A stretch of DNA of 64,000 bases from assembly GCA_013215385.1 (NCBI GenBank), contig JABSOY010000005.1, positions 372,001 to 436,000 of the forward strand, read 5' to 3'. A model generated the notes under the pieces. That model was not told the origin of the DNA. It ran no database searches and saw only the letters and a program-made list of their open reading frames with translations. The stretch comes from Colwellia sp. (GTDB taxonomy: Bacteria; Pseudomonadota; Gammaproteobacteria; Enterobacterales; Alteromonadaceae). A program made the position numbers and the translations under genes. Position 1 is the first letter of the stretch, and each line of letters opens with the position of its first letter. This document shows positions 26,674 through 36,226 of this stretch, piece by piece.

Positions 26674-27606
26674 TTAATGGTAAATAGATAAGCCTAATTC
26701 TTCTGCGATACCTGCCACTAGGTTCATACCAACGACAGAATTACCAAAACTGTTTAACGGCGGGCTCCATGTACAGATCACGCCATAGTTTGGCACTATG
26801 GCAATCAAACCGCCGCCAACACCACTTTTAGCTGGCAAACCAACCGAGAATGCAAACTCACCTGACTGATCATACATCCCACTAGTCGATAATATTGCAT
26901 TAACGCGATGGGCATCTTTTGGGCTACAGATGATACTTTTAGAGCTAGGGTCTACTCCCTTAAAAGCTAAAAAAAGTAAACTCTGCGCTAGTTGTTGGCA
27001 GCTCATTGCTACTGCACACTGGGTAAAATAATGACTAAGTACCGCTGGAATTTCTGCTTCAATATTACCAAAGCTTTTCATTAAGTAAGCTAGGGCGGCA
27101 TTACGATTACCATGAGAAAGTTCAGATAGATAAACTTGCTTATCTACGCGAATCGTCTCGTTGTTTGCTAGTTTTCGCACAAAACTTAAAAAAGCCAGTT
27201 TACTTGCCGAAAAATGGCTAGTTAATACATCAGAAACTAACAACGCTCCGGCATTTATTACCGGATTTCGTGGTATGCCTTTTTCCCATTCTAACTGAAT
27301 AATTGAATTAAAAGGTTGACCGGAAGGTTCCATCTTGACACGTTGCCATAAAGCGTCGCCGACACGATTCATTGCCATAACCAAACCAAATACTTTTGAA
27401 ATGCTTTGAATGGAGAAAGGGCGTTGATAATCTCCGGCACCTACGGTTTTACCATCAATTGTCGCGACACATATCCCAGCGAGATCAGGTTGTACACTAG
27501 CAAGCGCAGGAATATAGTCTGCCACTTTGCCCTGAATAAAATTATCGCGCTGAGCATGCAGTAATGCTTGCAGCTTATCTTGTAAATCAACAATATTGTT
27601 TTTCAT
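26674..27606 (-). CDS. glsA: glutaminase
   Basis: 310-aa serine-type glutaminase converting glutamine to glutamate and ammonia. The beta-lactamase-like Ser-x-x-Lys motif is in FSIQSISKVFGLVMAM (about 67-82); other marks are EPSGQPFNSIIQLEWEKGIPRNPVINAGALLV and the C-terminal PAKSGVGGGLIAIVPNYG. The start at 27606 (MKNNIVDLQDKLQ) is preferred over a longer frame to 27651 because it matches the family N-terminus. Single leftward gene. Confidence 0.95.
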   Translation of the reverse strand: MKNNIVDLQDKLQALLHAQRDNFIQGKVADYIPALASVQPDLAGICVATIDGKTVGAGDYQRPFSIQSISKVFGLVMAMNRVGDALWQRVKMEPSGQPFNSIIQLEWEKGIPRNPVINAGALLVSDVLTSHFSASKLAFLSFVRKLANNETIRVDKQVYLSELSHGNRNAALAYLMKSFGNIEAEIPAVLSHYFTQCAVAMSCQQLAQSLLFLAFKGVDPSSKSIICSPKDAHRVNAILSTSGMYDQSGEFAFSVGLPAKSGVGGGLIAIVPNYGVICTWSPPLNSFGNSVVGMNLVAGIAEELGLSIYH

Positions 27607-27934
27607 ATAAACGTTTGATGTTAAAAGTGCAGAGTCGCCTATTATGCACAAAATAAATTTTAGGTATAGCCTTTGGCTAAACTTAATTAATTACCGGAAT
27701 GATTAATTTTATTATCCTAATGTTCATATTCGCAATCTGTAAAAAAAAATCATAACGCAATAAAATTGTTTAAGCGTTTAAGTTATTCTAAAAAGTAAAT
27801 ATGCTTCACTATTTATGTAATGCATTGTTTTAATTCATTTATACGGTCGTCATTTCTTCGTGTGTTTTGGGGCGTATCTTGATATAAGTAGTGTACAGCT
27901 TAGTTTTAAACACTAATAATCAAGGTGTGGTGTT
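27607..27934. other. intergenic region
   Basis: AT-rich divergent gap between glsA and the PEP-CTERM pseudogene; no gene or clear motif. Confidence 0.5.
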
Positions 27935-28486
27935 ATGAAAAAATCAACTTTAATAAAAATAGTGAATATATAGTTCTCACTTTTACCATGATTTTTTCAT
28001 TTTGAATCTTTGCTGGTTTGATTAATTTAGAAACAACAGTTACAGGAGATATCCCGTTGATAATGGAATTATTAATATTGATGACACTTTCATCGCAGAT
28101 GGTGTTTTAGTAAGTTTTTTCTTTGATACTACCGGAGATAGCAACGTAAATAGCAATGGCGTATTTAAAAAGTAGGAGGAGGGAAAGAAAACGGTAACTC
28201 TGGCTTTATGAGCGCTTATGGAAAAAATATGATAGAGCTGCTACCGGAATAGAGTCATTATTAGCCCGCTACTTTCTTAGACAAGCAGATGCATATCAAC
28301 CCTTGGGCATTTGGTTTTAATGCTCTTAGTGACATAACTCGAAGAGAAATCTCCTTTACTGGTAGTAAACAGCCTGGAATTGGCCTCGCATTCAATAACT
28401 TTTCACCGATAGCTCTGAGCCAGCTACAATTGCTGTTGTTTTCATTAGGCATAATGGGGTTAGCAGCTCGTCGATTTAAGAAGTAA
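27935..28486 (+). pseudogene. decayed PEP-CTERM sorting-domain protein
   Basis: Begins with ATG and a signal-like MKKSTLIKIVNI, then a stop. Reading resumes in other frames as a hydrophobic FTMIFSF, stop, and AGLINLETTVTGD. After further shifts, IDDTFIADGVLVSFFFDTTGDSNVNSNG is readable. The 3' end splits across two frames: SEPATIAV in one and LFSLGIMGLAARRFKK in the next, which together make a typical PEP-CTERM tail (PEP-like start, hydrophobic helix, basic end). Several stops and frameshifts make it non-functional. The intact form would be an exported protein sorted by exosortase. Confidence 0.75.
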
Positions 28487-29044
28487 TATTATTAATCTTT
28501 AGATTTTTCATAAAATAAAAAATACTGATTAAAATAGCCGATGATTTTATTTTTGGAGAAGCTAGATTAATTAGCATCCTTTATGAATGAAAAAATAATA
28601 GCTGCGGGAGCTGATAAACTAGGTGAAATTTGTTATCTAGCATACGTTAATCAAATACTGTGAAACAAGGGTTATTGAACTAATGCCAATAGGCTCATCT
28701 GCAATAAGCACATAATTTGAAGAGACCTTTGTTATCTCTGCGATGATGTAAATTAATAAAGTCTACCATAATGCTGCTTTGACAAGAATTTGATTGAAGG
28801 CAATAGTTAGCAAGTTATTACCCGTTTATTTTTCTCATCAAACGTTCCCTCCGATGATGGTTTACTTGGTAGGATCAAAATCAAAGCGAGTTAAAATATT
28901 ATTTAACGGTTTATCTAAACTAGCAAGTGATCTTAATAAGGGCTTTTATGCCCCTGTAACAAAATTTGAGACAGAGGCATATTGAACATTGCCATTTACT
29001 TATCTGTATTATTCTAATGCTTACATATATTTAGGCTCTTAAAG
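28487..29044. other. intergenic region, possibly decayed coding DNA
   Basis: Only short frames occur (the longest, 28794-28985, encodes 63 aa with no recognisable family). No RNA gene or repeat seen. Next to a pseudogene, it may be further decayed sequence. Confidence 0.4.
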
Positions 29045-30520
29045 CTAGCTATCTTTTATAAACCCAGAGCGAGGAGTTAAAAACTCTGTTTGGGTTAATG
29101 GCCAAGTATTATTGTTAGGATCGACTTTAAAATATTGTAATGTTCTGTTTTTAAAGTCATTAAAAATTTTACCATTAACATGATCACTAAAAGCTTGTGA
29201 GTCTTTATACCTCTCTATAAAAACAACTTCAGTTTGCTTAGCTAATGGTAGCTCTGCTGGTTGCGGTTTTATTGGTTGATTATTTTTACCCAGTGGTGCT
29301 GCTGATTGTAAATTTACCAGATACATTAGTGTGCCGGGTTCTGCTTTAACGGTATCTGCTAAGTTGTTCAATTCATGGAACAGTTCTGGGGGACAACCAT
29401 CACGTAGTTGCCATTTAGAAATCAGTGATATTTCCTTATTTTGTTGTTGAAGACTCATTTTAGGTTCTACCCATTCGAATGTTGGTGTGCCTCGTAAGTC
29501 ACCTTGATGACCTGGAATTGAAAGCTGCATCATTTCTAGTGCTAATGGTGTTAACCCTCTCATACCGTTATTTATGGCGGTATATAGCACATTGGGTGAA
29601 CCATTAAATGCTTCAGAAATTTGATATAACATTAATGAGTAATTACTATTAAATTGTTTGTTTAAACGCGCTAATTCTGGGCAAGTTTGATAATCGTTTG
29701 AGCTGGGATTTTTAATTATAGGGTAAACAGCATGATAATCTACTGCAAACTCTTCTCCTGTCGGAGGCTGAGAGGGGATATCTGTTGCTTGGTAAGTTCT
29801 ATGATATTTTATTTCGTTAAATTTAAAATAATGTGCAATCTCTGAACGTTGGTTAAAGTATTGTGCGTCGATATCAAATATTGAATTTGAGCAACCTTCG
29901 CCTTGTGTAATAATAAGCTCTATTGCTTGATGTGAAGAACATAAATCAATGACCTTTATAGGTTCACCTTCACCTTTCCAATAGAAGTTTTCACCGAGTT
30001 GACATTCAGGGTTTCCTATAAATACTTCAGCTTCAGAGTAATGTTCGCAGGCATCATCAAGTTGCTGTTTTATCTTTTCGTAAAATGCACCTATGGTAAT
30101 GCCGGGAATGTCCATTTCTGCACTTTTGTATACATTCTTTTGATGCCCTATAAACTTGGTTGGCATTTCTATTTTTAAGAAAGTATCAATAGCAGACTCA
30201 CTAAACCTTTCTAAATTAATATCAAACTCTCGGTCTTCAAACCTTTTTCCTTCAAACTCTAATGAAAGTGGATAAGTAGGAACATTACTTTTATTAAAGT
30301 TTACTTTTCCTCCGACACTGACGATGAGGTTACAAACCAGTAGCATGTGCAGCATTTCTTCCATAGCAACACTGTGTATTAAGGTTGCCGGTGTATTATT
30401 CTTTTTAGAATTTATGCTTAATAGTGCCGTTAAATAAGGCGGGATAGTTGATAATTCTAACTCTAATGCTTTATGTAAGTTATCAACGAGTTCTTTTCTA
30501 CGTATCGTTAAATTTTTCAT
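29045..30520 (-). CDS. ferritin-like (VioB-type) domain protein
   Basis: 491 aa. The N-terminal ferritin-like helical domain resembles the iminophenyl-pyruvate dimer synthase family of VioB/RebD: LVDNLHKALELELSTIPPYLTALLSI and HSVAMEEMLHMLLVCNLIVSVGG carry the metal-binding glutamates and histidine (about residues 18 and 53-57). The C-terminal ~70 residues (VVFIERYKDSQAFSDHVNGKIFNDF) look like a small monooxygenase-type ferredoxin fold. Third gene of an operon, three bases after the GMC oxidoreductase. Exact reaction unknown; an oxidative step on a small molecule is inferred. Confidence 0.75.
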   Translation of the reverse strand: MKNLTIRRKELVDNLHKALELELSTIPPYLTALLSINSKKNNTPATLIHSVAMEEMLHMLLVCNLIVSVGGKVNFNKSNVPTYPLSLEFEGKRFEDREFDINLERFSESAIDTFLKIEMPTKFIGHQKNVYKSAEMDIPGITIGAFYEKIKQQLDDACEHYSEAEVFIGNPECQLGENFYWKGEGEPIKVIDLCSSHQAIELIITQGEGCSNSIFDIDAQYFNQRSEIAHYFKFNEIKYHRTYQATDIPSQPPTGEEFAVDYHAVYPIIKNPSSNDYQTCPELARLNKQFNSNYSLMLYQISEAFNGSPNVLYTAINNGMRGLTPLALEMMQLSIPGHQGDLRGTPTFEWVEPKMSLQQQNKEISLISKWQLRDGCPPELFHELNNLADTVKAEPGTLMYLVNLQSAAPLGKNNQPIKPQPAELPLAKQTEVVFIERYKDSQAFSDHVNGKIFNDFKNRTLQYFKVDPNNNTWPLTQTEFLTPRSGFIKDS

Positions 30521-30523
30521 TAT

Positions 30524-32125
30524 TTACGCCTCAAGCTTTTCGTTTATATGATCACCAAGTCTTAGAGAGAGAGCTGTTAATGTCAGGGTTGGATTAATTG
30601 CTCCGGTAGACGTGAACGCTGCGTTTGAACAAACATATATATTATCAACGCCGTGTAATTTCATGTTTTTATCGGTAACGCCTTTTTTTGGATCTTCGCT
30701 CATTCTACAGGTACAAGCAGAATGGTCTGCCCGCCAAGATATCGTAGGTTTACCTTGTATTTTAGCGTCCATTTGTTCAAATATTCGTTCTACTTTTGAC
30801 TGGATATAAGCCATACGGTCATTAAATTCAGGTGATTTAGAATAATCTACAATGGTTTGAGGTAAACCTATTTGGTTTTTAGCATTAGCTAAGTTAGCAA
30901 CGTAATTATTAAATTCACTGAATATCTCTACCATGCCATGTATTTGAACGGTATTAGCACCTTTAATACTTTCGTCAATCTCTGCTCGGCTATTACCGCT
31001 TTTCATTAACTCTGCAATATCAATTTGTGGCGAGCTAGGTGGATGAACTAAAATAAATTTTCCTTTAGCCTGTTCATGTTTATTATCAAAATGGCGAGTA
31101 CATAAGGTAGGGAAATTCATTTCTGGCTGTTTAAGTGACTTATTTTCAGCAATGTCGGCCGTAAAAATAAAATAGGGATGGGTAACAAAGTATCGTCCTA
31201 CGTTGCCATCGTCGTTGCCTATACCTTGCAACCAAAACTCAGATACGGAACGTTGTAATAATTTCGGCGATTCAATAGCGCCGCCAGCAACAATAATTTC
31301 TTTTGCTTCGACACTTAACGTTTCTTTCGTTGTTTTATTGTAATAGGTTATGCCTTTAGCTTTGTTTTTTGCATTCATATCAATAGTATTTACCACGCAA
31401 TTAATACGAATTTCTAAATTAGGATAGTCTTTCTCATCACTCATATGGTTAAGAAAATTTGTTGCGGTATATCTAGCACCAAAAGGACAGTATTTACAGG
31501 TACCTGTGGTTTTACAAGGCGCATTAAAGCTGGTGCTACTTAATATGCCATGTCGGGCAATAGGTACATTAGAAAAATCCATGCCCAAAGCATGAATGGC
31601 TGCGGCAACACTACTGTCTTCATAGGTATAAGGAAATGCTGGAAAAGGATATGAACTTGAACGCGGTGGATTATTATCTTCAGAATCCCCAGAGACACCT
31701 ATATAGTGCTCTGCCTCACCGTAATAAGGTTCAAGTGTGTCATAATCTATAGGCCAATTTATACTGGTATTGGTATTGGTTTCCATGAAAAAATCTTCAG
31801 GTTTTAAGCGAAAAGACCAGCCTCCCCAATGAATTGTTGAACCACCATATGTCATCACTCTTGAGCCAGCTAATGGCACTACGGTTTCGCCTATGTTTTG
31901 ATTTTGTCCAGGCATATCTCTTTCAGGATAGGGGCGATCGTTAAATTTTGCGTAGGGAAGCTTACCGCTTACTATATAGTCTTGCCACAGTGCGGCATCT
32001 TGCATTTTTACTTTTTGCCCTGCTTCCAACATTAAAATAGACGCGTTGCGATTTTTCTCTAATATTCTATGTGAAAGAGCCGTTGCGGCAATCCCTGAGC
32101 CGACAATGATTAAGTCATATTTCAT
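30524..32125 (-). CDS. GMC family FAD-dependent oxidoreductase
   Basis: 533 aa. FAD-binding Rossmann motif IIVGSGIAATALSHRILE at the N-terminus, YGGSTIHWGGWSFR, VAGGAIESPKLLQ, and a C-terminal catalytic region DHSACTCRMSEDPKKGVTDKN...VCSNAAFTSTGAINPTLTLTALSLRLGDHI, with histidine and asparagine as expected for hydride transfer. A GTCKYCPFGARY segment with paired cysteines is notable. It resembles the two-subunit sugar/alcohol dehydrogenase branch rather than choline dehydrogenase. Overlaps the upstream small-subunit gene by 4 bp (ATGA). Confidence 0.88.
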   Translation of the reverse strand: MKYDLIIVGSGIAATALSHRILEKNRNASILMLEAGQKVKMQDAALWQDYIVSGKLPYAKFNDRPYPERDMPGQNQNIGETVVPLAGSRVMTYGGSTIHWGGWSFRLKPEDFFMETNTNTSINWPIDYDTLEPYYGEAEHYIGVSGDSEDNNPPRSSSYPFPAFPYTYEDSSVAAAIHALGMDFSNVPIARHGILSSTSFNAPCKTTGTCKYCPFGARYTATNFLNHMSDEKDYPNLEIRINCVVNTIDMNAKNKAKGITYYNKTTKETLSVEAKEIIVAGGAIESPKLLQRSVSEFWLQGIGNDDGNVGRYFVTHPYFIFTADIAENKSLKQPEMNFPTLCTRHFDNKHEQAKGKFILVHPPSSPQIDIAELMKSGNSRAEIDESIKGANTVQIHGMVEIFSEFNNYVANLANAKNQIGLPQTIVDYSKSPEFNDRMAYIQSKVERIFEQMDAKIQGKPTISWRADHSACTCRMSEDPKKGVTDKNMKLHGVDNIYVCSNAAFTSTGAINPTLTLTALSLRLGDHINEKLEA

Positions 32126-32595
32126 GTTTTTTTCTCCATTGTGCGATAAGGAACGGGTTGTCCAGGAATTAAAGCACCACCGATATAACCTGGGTAGTTT
32201 GTGGCTCCAAAAGATTTAAAACCACCAAGTGATAATTGAAAGTCAATAAATTCATTCGACACTTTTTGGCGAACAATCGAAAGGTTAGTGTCTACCGGTG
32301 GAAGATTGGCGTAAGGGTCTGTAAATATTTCTTGATAACAAGCTTGCTCACCCATTTGTACAATCATTTTGTTAATCGTATTAAAAGCTGCTTTGTAGTA
32401 CTGATGATAAATAGGGTATAAATTTATTCTGTTTTGCATAAATACATAAAGCTCAGAACGGTAGGGCTCTGAGTTGTCAATATTCTGCCAATACACGCCT
32501 ATGTGTTCAAATAACCTAAACATGGTGTCAAATACTTCTACCTCTATCGTATCTAAGTTCTGACTGAGGGGATGAATAACGGGTTTTGTACTCAT
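32122..32595 (-). CDS. putative small subunit of the GMC dehydrogenase
   Basis: 157 aa from the ATG at 32595, chosen because GGAG lies eight bases before it; the ATG four codons upstream contains that site within its own codons. Mostly helical, without a twin-arginine or Sec signal. The C-terminal GATNYPGYIGGALIPGQPVPYRTME recalls the gluconate 2-dehydrogenase subunit 3 type of partners. The 4-bp overlap with the GMC gene supports a stoichiometric partner. Family membership is tentative. Confidence 0.55.
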   Translation of the reverse strand: MSTKPVIHPLSQNLDTIEVEVFDTMFRLFEHIGVYWQNIDNSEPYRSELYVFMQNRINLYPIYHQYYKAAFNTINKMIVQMGEQACYQEIFTDPYANLPPVDTNLSIVRQKVSNEFIDFQLSLGGFKSFGATNYPGYIGGALIPGQPVPYRTMEKKT

Positions 32596-33294
32596 ATTAA
32601 ACTCCATATAATTGATTTTTATTTGATTAATACATTGCTGGTTATTGTTAAAAATGAATGAAGAAGATTTTCTGTTGCAATGAAGTAAAGTCGTAAAGCC
32701 GTTTGATAAGGAGAGTAAATAACTGTTATGTCAATATTATTACCATGTAGCGGTAGTTATTTTACTATATATCGACAAAGCCATTTCATCTGTATCTTGC
32801 TTCCAATCAAACCTTCTTATTATTACAAGAACTAAAGTTATGTTAATGCAATGTAACCTTAGTGACTTTGGTAAGCTTAGTTGAGTTATTGGATAGTGCA
32901 GGATGTAGTCGCCAATTAATTGAATAATTATGCTGATAGAGCATGGTATGTCGATAATATTGTTATAAATAAAATATTTTTCAAACATCTATAGGAAGGC
33001 CGGTAAAGACAATAAACCACCATTATCACAGCGATATTAAATTTTAGTCGAGGTTAAATGCGCATGGGCGTTAAGGTTTAGACCTAACTTTTAAGGGGAC
33101 AGTTGCTGATTGTTGAAGTGGAATTAATGCTCTACGGTTAGACGTTTTCGAATGGTGGTTAATTAACTGTCAGAATTAACCAATACTTACATTTACAAAC
33201 AAAATTAACACATTAATAACACATATTATAATTCTCTATTTAGATAACATGATGTCAACAATCATAGGATTTATACAAACTAGGGACAAATGAT
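32596..33294. other. 700-bp intergenic region
   Basis: Divergent promoter region between the GMC operon and the S41/beta-lactamase lipoprotein gene. A frame at 32740-32988 has no coding features. A segment TTTTAAGGGGACAGTTGCTG at about 33089 resembles TTTAAAGGGACACTGCC at about 19440; it may be a mobile-element scar but is too short to judge. Confidence 0.4.
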
Positions 33295-35901
33295 ATGAAG
33301 AAACTTGCTATACCTACTTTAATAGCAACAGCGCTACTATTAACTGCTTGTGGTAGCTCAGACGACAAAATAACAACAAAAATAGACGAAGCTCCACCCT
33401 CAGTATTTAGTAGCTATAAAGGTATTTGGGAGCTTAAAGGCACAGGTGATGTCTGGAGCATTGATGATGACGCATTGACGACTTACAACTTTAATAGCTT
33501 TGGTTGCATTAAAGCTGAAGAGTTTAACTTGAGCGCTATAAAAGCATTATTAAAAAATTTATCAATTAACGCTGATAAAACTCAAGTGACGCTAGACACC
33601 TTGGCGTCAAGCAAAGAGGTTTTTGTTGCTATAGAGCAGTTACCCGACAATTGTGCAACAGACAACTTGTTAACTCAAACCGATTTGGCGACGAATTTTG
33701 ACTTTCTTTGGCATACGATGAACGATTATTACGCATTTTTCGAATTACGTGATATCGACTGGCAAGAGGTTTATAACGAATATCGTCCATTAATAACATC
33801 GTCGACAACAAAACTTGAATTCTTTGAAATGGTTGATAAAATTTTTAGTGCGTTTGGCGATGGGCATTTATCATTGTCTGACGGTGAAGGTCTTGATGCC
33901 AGCGGAACTGCACTTAATGGCTTTATCCTTGAAGTTTTGCGAAGCGATATTGTTGATGCAGAAGATGATTTTGGCGAAGCCTGGCATCAACTGAAAGCAT
34001 ATAATGATCAGGTTATTATATCGTTATTGCAAGATGAACAACTGCAAAGTTACCAAAACAGTGATGCAATTCGTTGGGGTAAAGTGTCAGATAATGTCGG
34101 TTATATGCGTATTGACCGAGTGCAAAATATTAACTTTATTGGCGAGCAGGAAGATGCGGATAGCTTTTTAGAACAATTAGCACTTATTAGCAAAGATCTA
34201 ATTGATACCGATACTATTATGCAAGCAGCATTGGCAGATATGAATAGTACCGACGCTTTGATTATTGATCTGCGTTTTAATGGCGGAGGTTATGATAATG
34301 TTTCCCTTAAAATAGCGAGCTACTTTAGTAATACCGCGCAAACTATTGGCACGAAGAGAATCAGAAATCAGAATTTTGAAAGCGATGAATATCAACTGAA
34401 CCTTGTTAAGTCTCCTATCAATGCCTATACCAAACCTGTTTATGTCATTACCGGCCGCTCTACGGGTAGTGGCGGTGAAGTATTGTCTATGGCATTAAAA
34501 GCGTTAGATAAAGTCACCTTAATTGGCGAAGCAACCAATGGCAGTGTTTCTGACTCTCTTGAGCATTCGTTACCTAATGGCTGGACATTATCCTTGAGTC
34601 ATGAAGTGTATACAGACATAACAGGCACGAAAGTAGAAAGTATTGGCGTAACACCCGATGTAGAAATGCCCGTATACGCAACACAAGATTTAATGTATTA
34701 CTCCAACACCCCGATAGATTATATTTTACAAACAGTTGCTGCGTTATCTCATAACATCCCCACTAAAGCCGAGGTTGATAATGCCTTTAAACAATACTTT
34801 GCACCGACAAATATTCCAGGTATTGCCGTTGCTGTGATTAAAGACGATCGTATCGTCTATCAAAAAGCGTATGGTTTTTCCAATATAGATCAAGGTGTTG
34901 CTGTTAACATGGATACACCTTTTAATATTGGCTCAATAAGTAAAACAATGTTAGCTGTTGCTATTATGCAAAAGGTTGAGCAAGGTGAGATTAGCTTAAC
35001 CGATGAACTTAGCGACATGAACTTATCGTTTGACCCTAACAATCCATTAAATCAAAACGAAGGTATTACCTTACGCCACTTAGTGACTCATACCTCTGGC
35101 ATTAGAGATAGTGATGGCTACGATTGCAGTTACTTTGTTCATGAAAGTGGTGTTTCGTTATATAAACTTTTTGGCGATGAAAGCTGCCCAGAAAATGCAA
35201 CAACTGACTCGACGACGTTTTTTGCCGAGGATTACTTTAATGAAAACGGCCGTTATGTAATGGACGGTATTTATAACGACGATGAAGATGGTTTGCCTGA
35301 TATTATCTATGAATACAGTAATGTGGCAGCAGGGCTGGCCGGTTATGCCGTTGAGCAGAAGTTAAATATTGATTTTGCTAACACGATGAAACAAAGTATT
35401 TTTATCCCGTTACAGATGGATAATACTGCGTGGCGCCATACCGAATTGAATGAAGCTAACCCTAAAGCGATTCAATACACACTGAATGAAGACTTAGAGC
35501 CGATAGAAGTGCCAGAATTTAGTTACCCGACCTTTTACGATGGTGATTTAAATACCAGTGCCAATGATCTCGCTAAGTTTTTAATCACTATTATTAACGG
35601 TGGTGAATATCAAGGTAATCGTATTTTGAAGCAAGAAACTGTTGAAGTAATGTTATCGTCTCAAACTGAAGTACTTAATCAATTAGATAAACAGGGGGTA
35701 TTTTGGTATTGGAATGGTGCCTATGTAGGGCATGATGGCGGCGATCCGGGTACCCACGCAATAATGCAATACAATACCAGTACTAAAACAGGTATCGTTT
35801 TACTGATGAATGGCGAAGATGGTTATTTGGGGAATGGTGAAGTGGAAGGGAAAATATTGCCGTTAATGTCTACGCTTTATCGGTATGGATTAGGACAATA
35901 G
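33295..35901 (+). CDS. lipoprotein with S41 protease and beta-lactamase-like domains
   Basis: 868 aa. Lipoprotein signal MKKLAIPTLIATALLLTACGSS. An N-terminal S41-type (tricorn/C-terminal protease) domain spans about 120-460: DALIIDLRFNGGGYDNVSLKIASYF and VITGRSTGSGGEVLSMALK with the likely nucleophile serine. Then comes a class C beta-lactamase/DD-peptidase-like domain (about 490-868) with the S-x-x-K motif in NIGSISKTMLAVAI, YSN in YEYSNVAAGLAGYA, and GHDGGDPG replacing KTG. Both active sites look intact. Probably periplasmic, tethered to a membrane. Substrate unknown. Confidence 0.88.
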   Translation: MKKLAIPTLIATALLLTACGSSDDKITTKIDEAPPSVFSSYKGIWELKGTGDVWSIDDDALTTYNFNSFGCIKAEEFNLSAIKALLKNLSINADKTQVTLDTLASSKEVFVAIEQLPDNCATDNLLTQTDLATNFDFLWHTMNDYYAFFELRDIDWQEVYNEYRPLITSSTTKLEFFEMVDKIFSAFGDGHLSLSDGEGLDASGTALNGFILEVLRSDIVDAEDDFGEAWHQLKAYNDQVIISLLQDEQLQSYQNSDAIRWGKVSDNVGYMRIDRVQNINFIGEQEDADSFLEQLALISKDLIDTDTIMQAALADMNSTDALIIDLRFNGGGYDNVSLKIASYFSNTAQTIGTKRIRNQNFESDEYQLNLVKSPINAYTKPVYVITGRSTGSGGEVLSMALKALDKVTLIGEATNGSVSDSLEHSLPNGWTLSLSHEVYTDITGTKVESIGVTPDVEMPVYATQDLMYYSNTPIDYILQTVAALSHNIPTKAEVDNAFKQYFAPTNIPGIAVAVIKDDRIVYQKAYGFSNIDQGVAVNMDTPFNIGSISKTMLAVAIMQKVEQGEISLTDELSDMNLSFDPNNPLNQNEGITLRHLVTHTSGIRDSDGYDCSYFVHESGVSLYKLFGDESCPENATTDSTTFFAEDYFNENGRYVMDGIYNDDEDGLPDIIYEYSNVAAGLAGYAVEQKLNIDFANTMKQSIFIPLQMDNTAWRHTELNEANPKAIQYTLNEDLEPIEVPEFSYPTFYDGDLNTSANDLAKFLITIINGGEYQGNRILKQETVEVMLSSQTEVLNQLDKQGVFWYWNGAYVGHDGGDPGTHAIMQYNTSTKTGIVLLMNGEDGYLGNGEVEGKILPLMSTLYRYGLGQ

Positions 35902-35922
35902 TCGAGCAGCTACAAGCTAGAT

Positions 35923-35954
35923 AAATGCCAGATTATTTCTGGCATTTCTTTTTT
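35923..35954 (+). terminator. Rho-independent terminator
   Basis: Perfect stem AAATGCCAGA / TCTGGCATTT with a 5-nt loop, followed by CTTTTTT; 21 bases after the lipoprotein gene stop. Confidence 0.9.
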
Positions 35955-35980
35955 ATGATATGAGTTAATCGGTTTTAGTT

Positions 35981-36004
35981 TAACATCAAACATCAAACAT
36001 CAAA
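35981..36004. repeat. short heptamer repeat
   Basis: Three tandem copies of ACATCAA in a noncoding gap. Length variation by slippage is possible; no function evident. Confidence 0.7.
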
Positions 36005-36226
36005 TTATCATTGTTGTTAACTGGCAATGTTCAAAATAGATTTTGAGGGTTTTCAATTTTAAGTACCGTTAAATAATGCCAAAAAATCTTCAGAGTCCAG
36101 TGCTAATTTAGCTCTATTTCGGGCTTATTTCCTTATCTTGAATAAACGGTGTTTGCTAGTAATTAGCCTAATATAGCTATCACACTTCAAAATTCAGTTT
36201 CACAGCTAAGGTTTGATTTAGCTATT

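Noticed and set aside
28794..28985. 63-codon frame after the PEP-CTERM pseudogene
   Set aside because: No family resemblance and no clear ribosome site; possibly decayed DNA, but nothing supports a gene.
32740..32988. 82-codon leftward frame
   Set aside because: No ribosome site, no recognisable family, and composition typical of random AT-rich frames; it lies in the promoter gap of two divergent genes.
33085..33115. Possible scar of a REP-associated transposase insertion
   Set aside because: Only a short similarity to the segment near 19440; no transposase frame or terminal repeats found.
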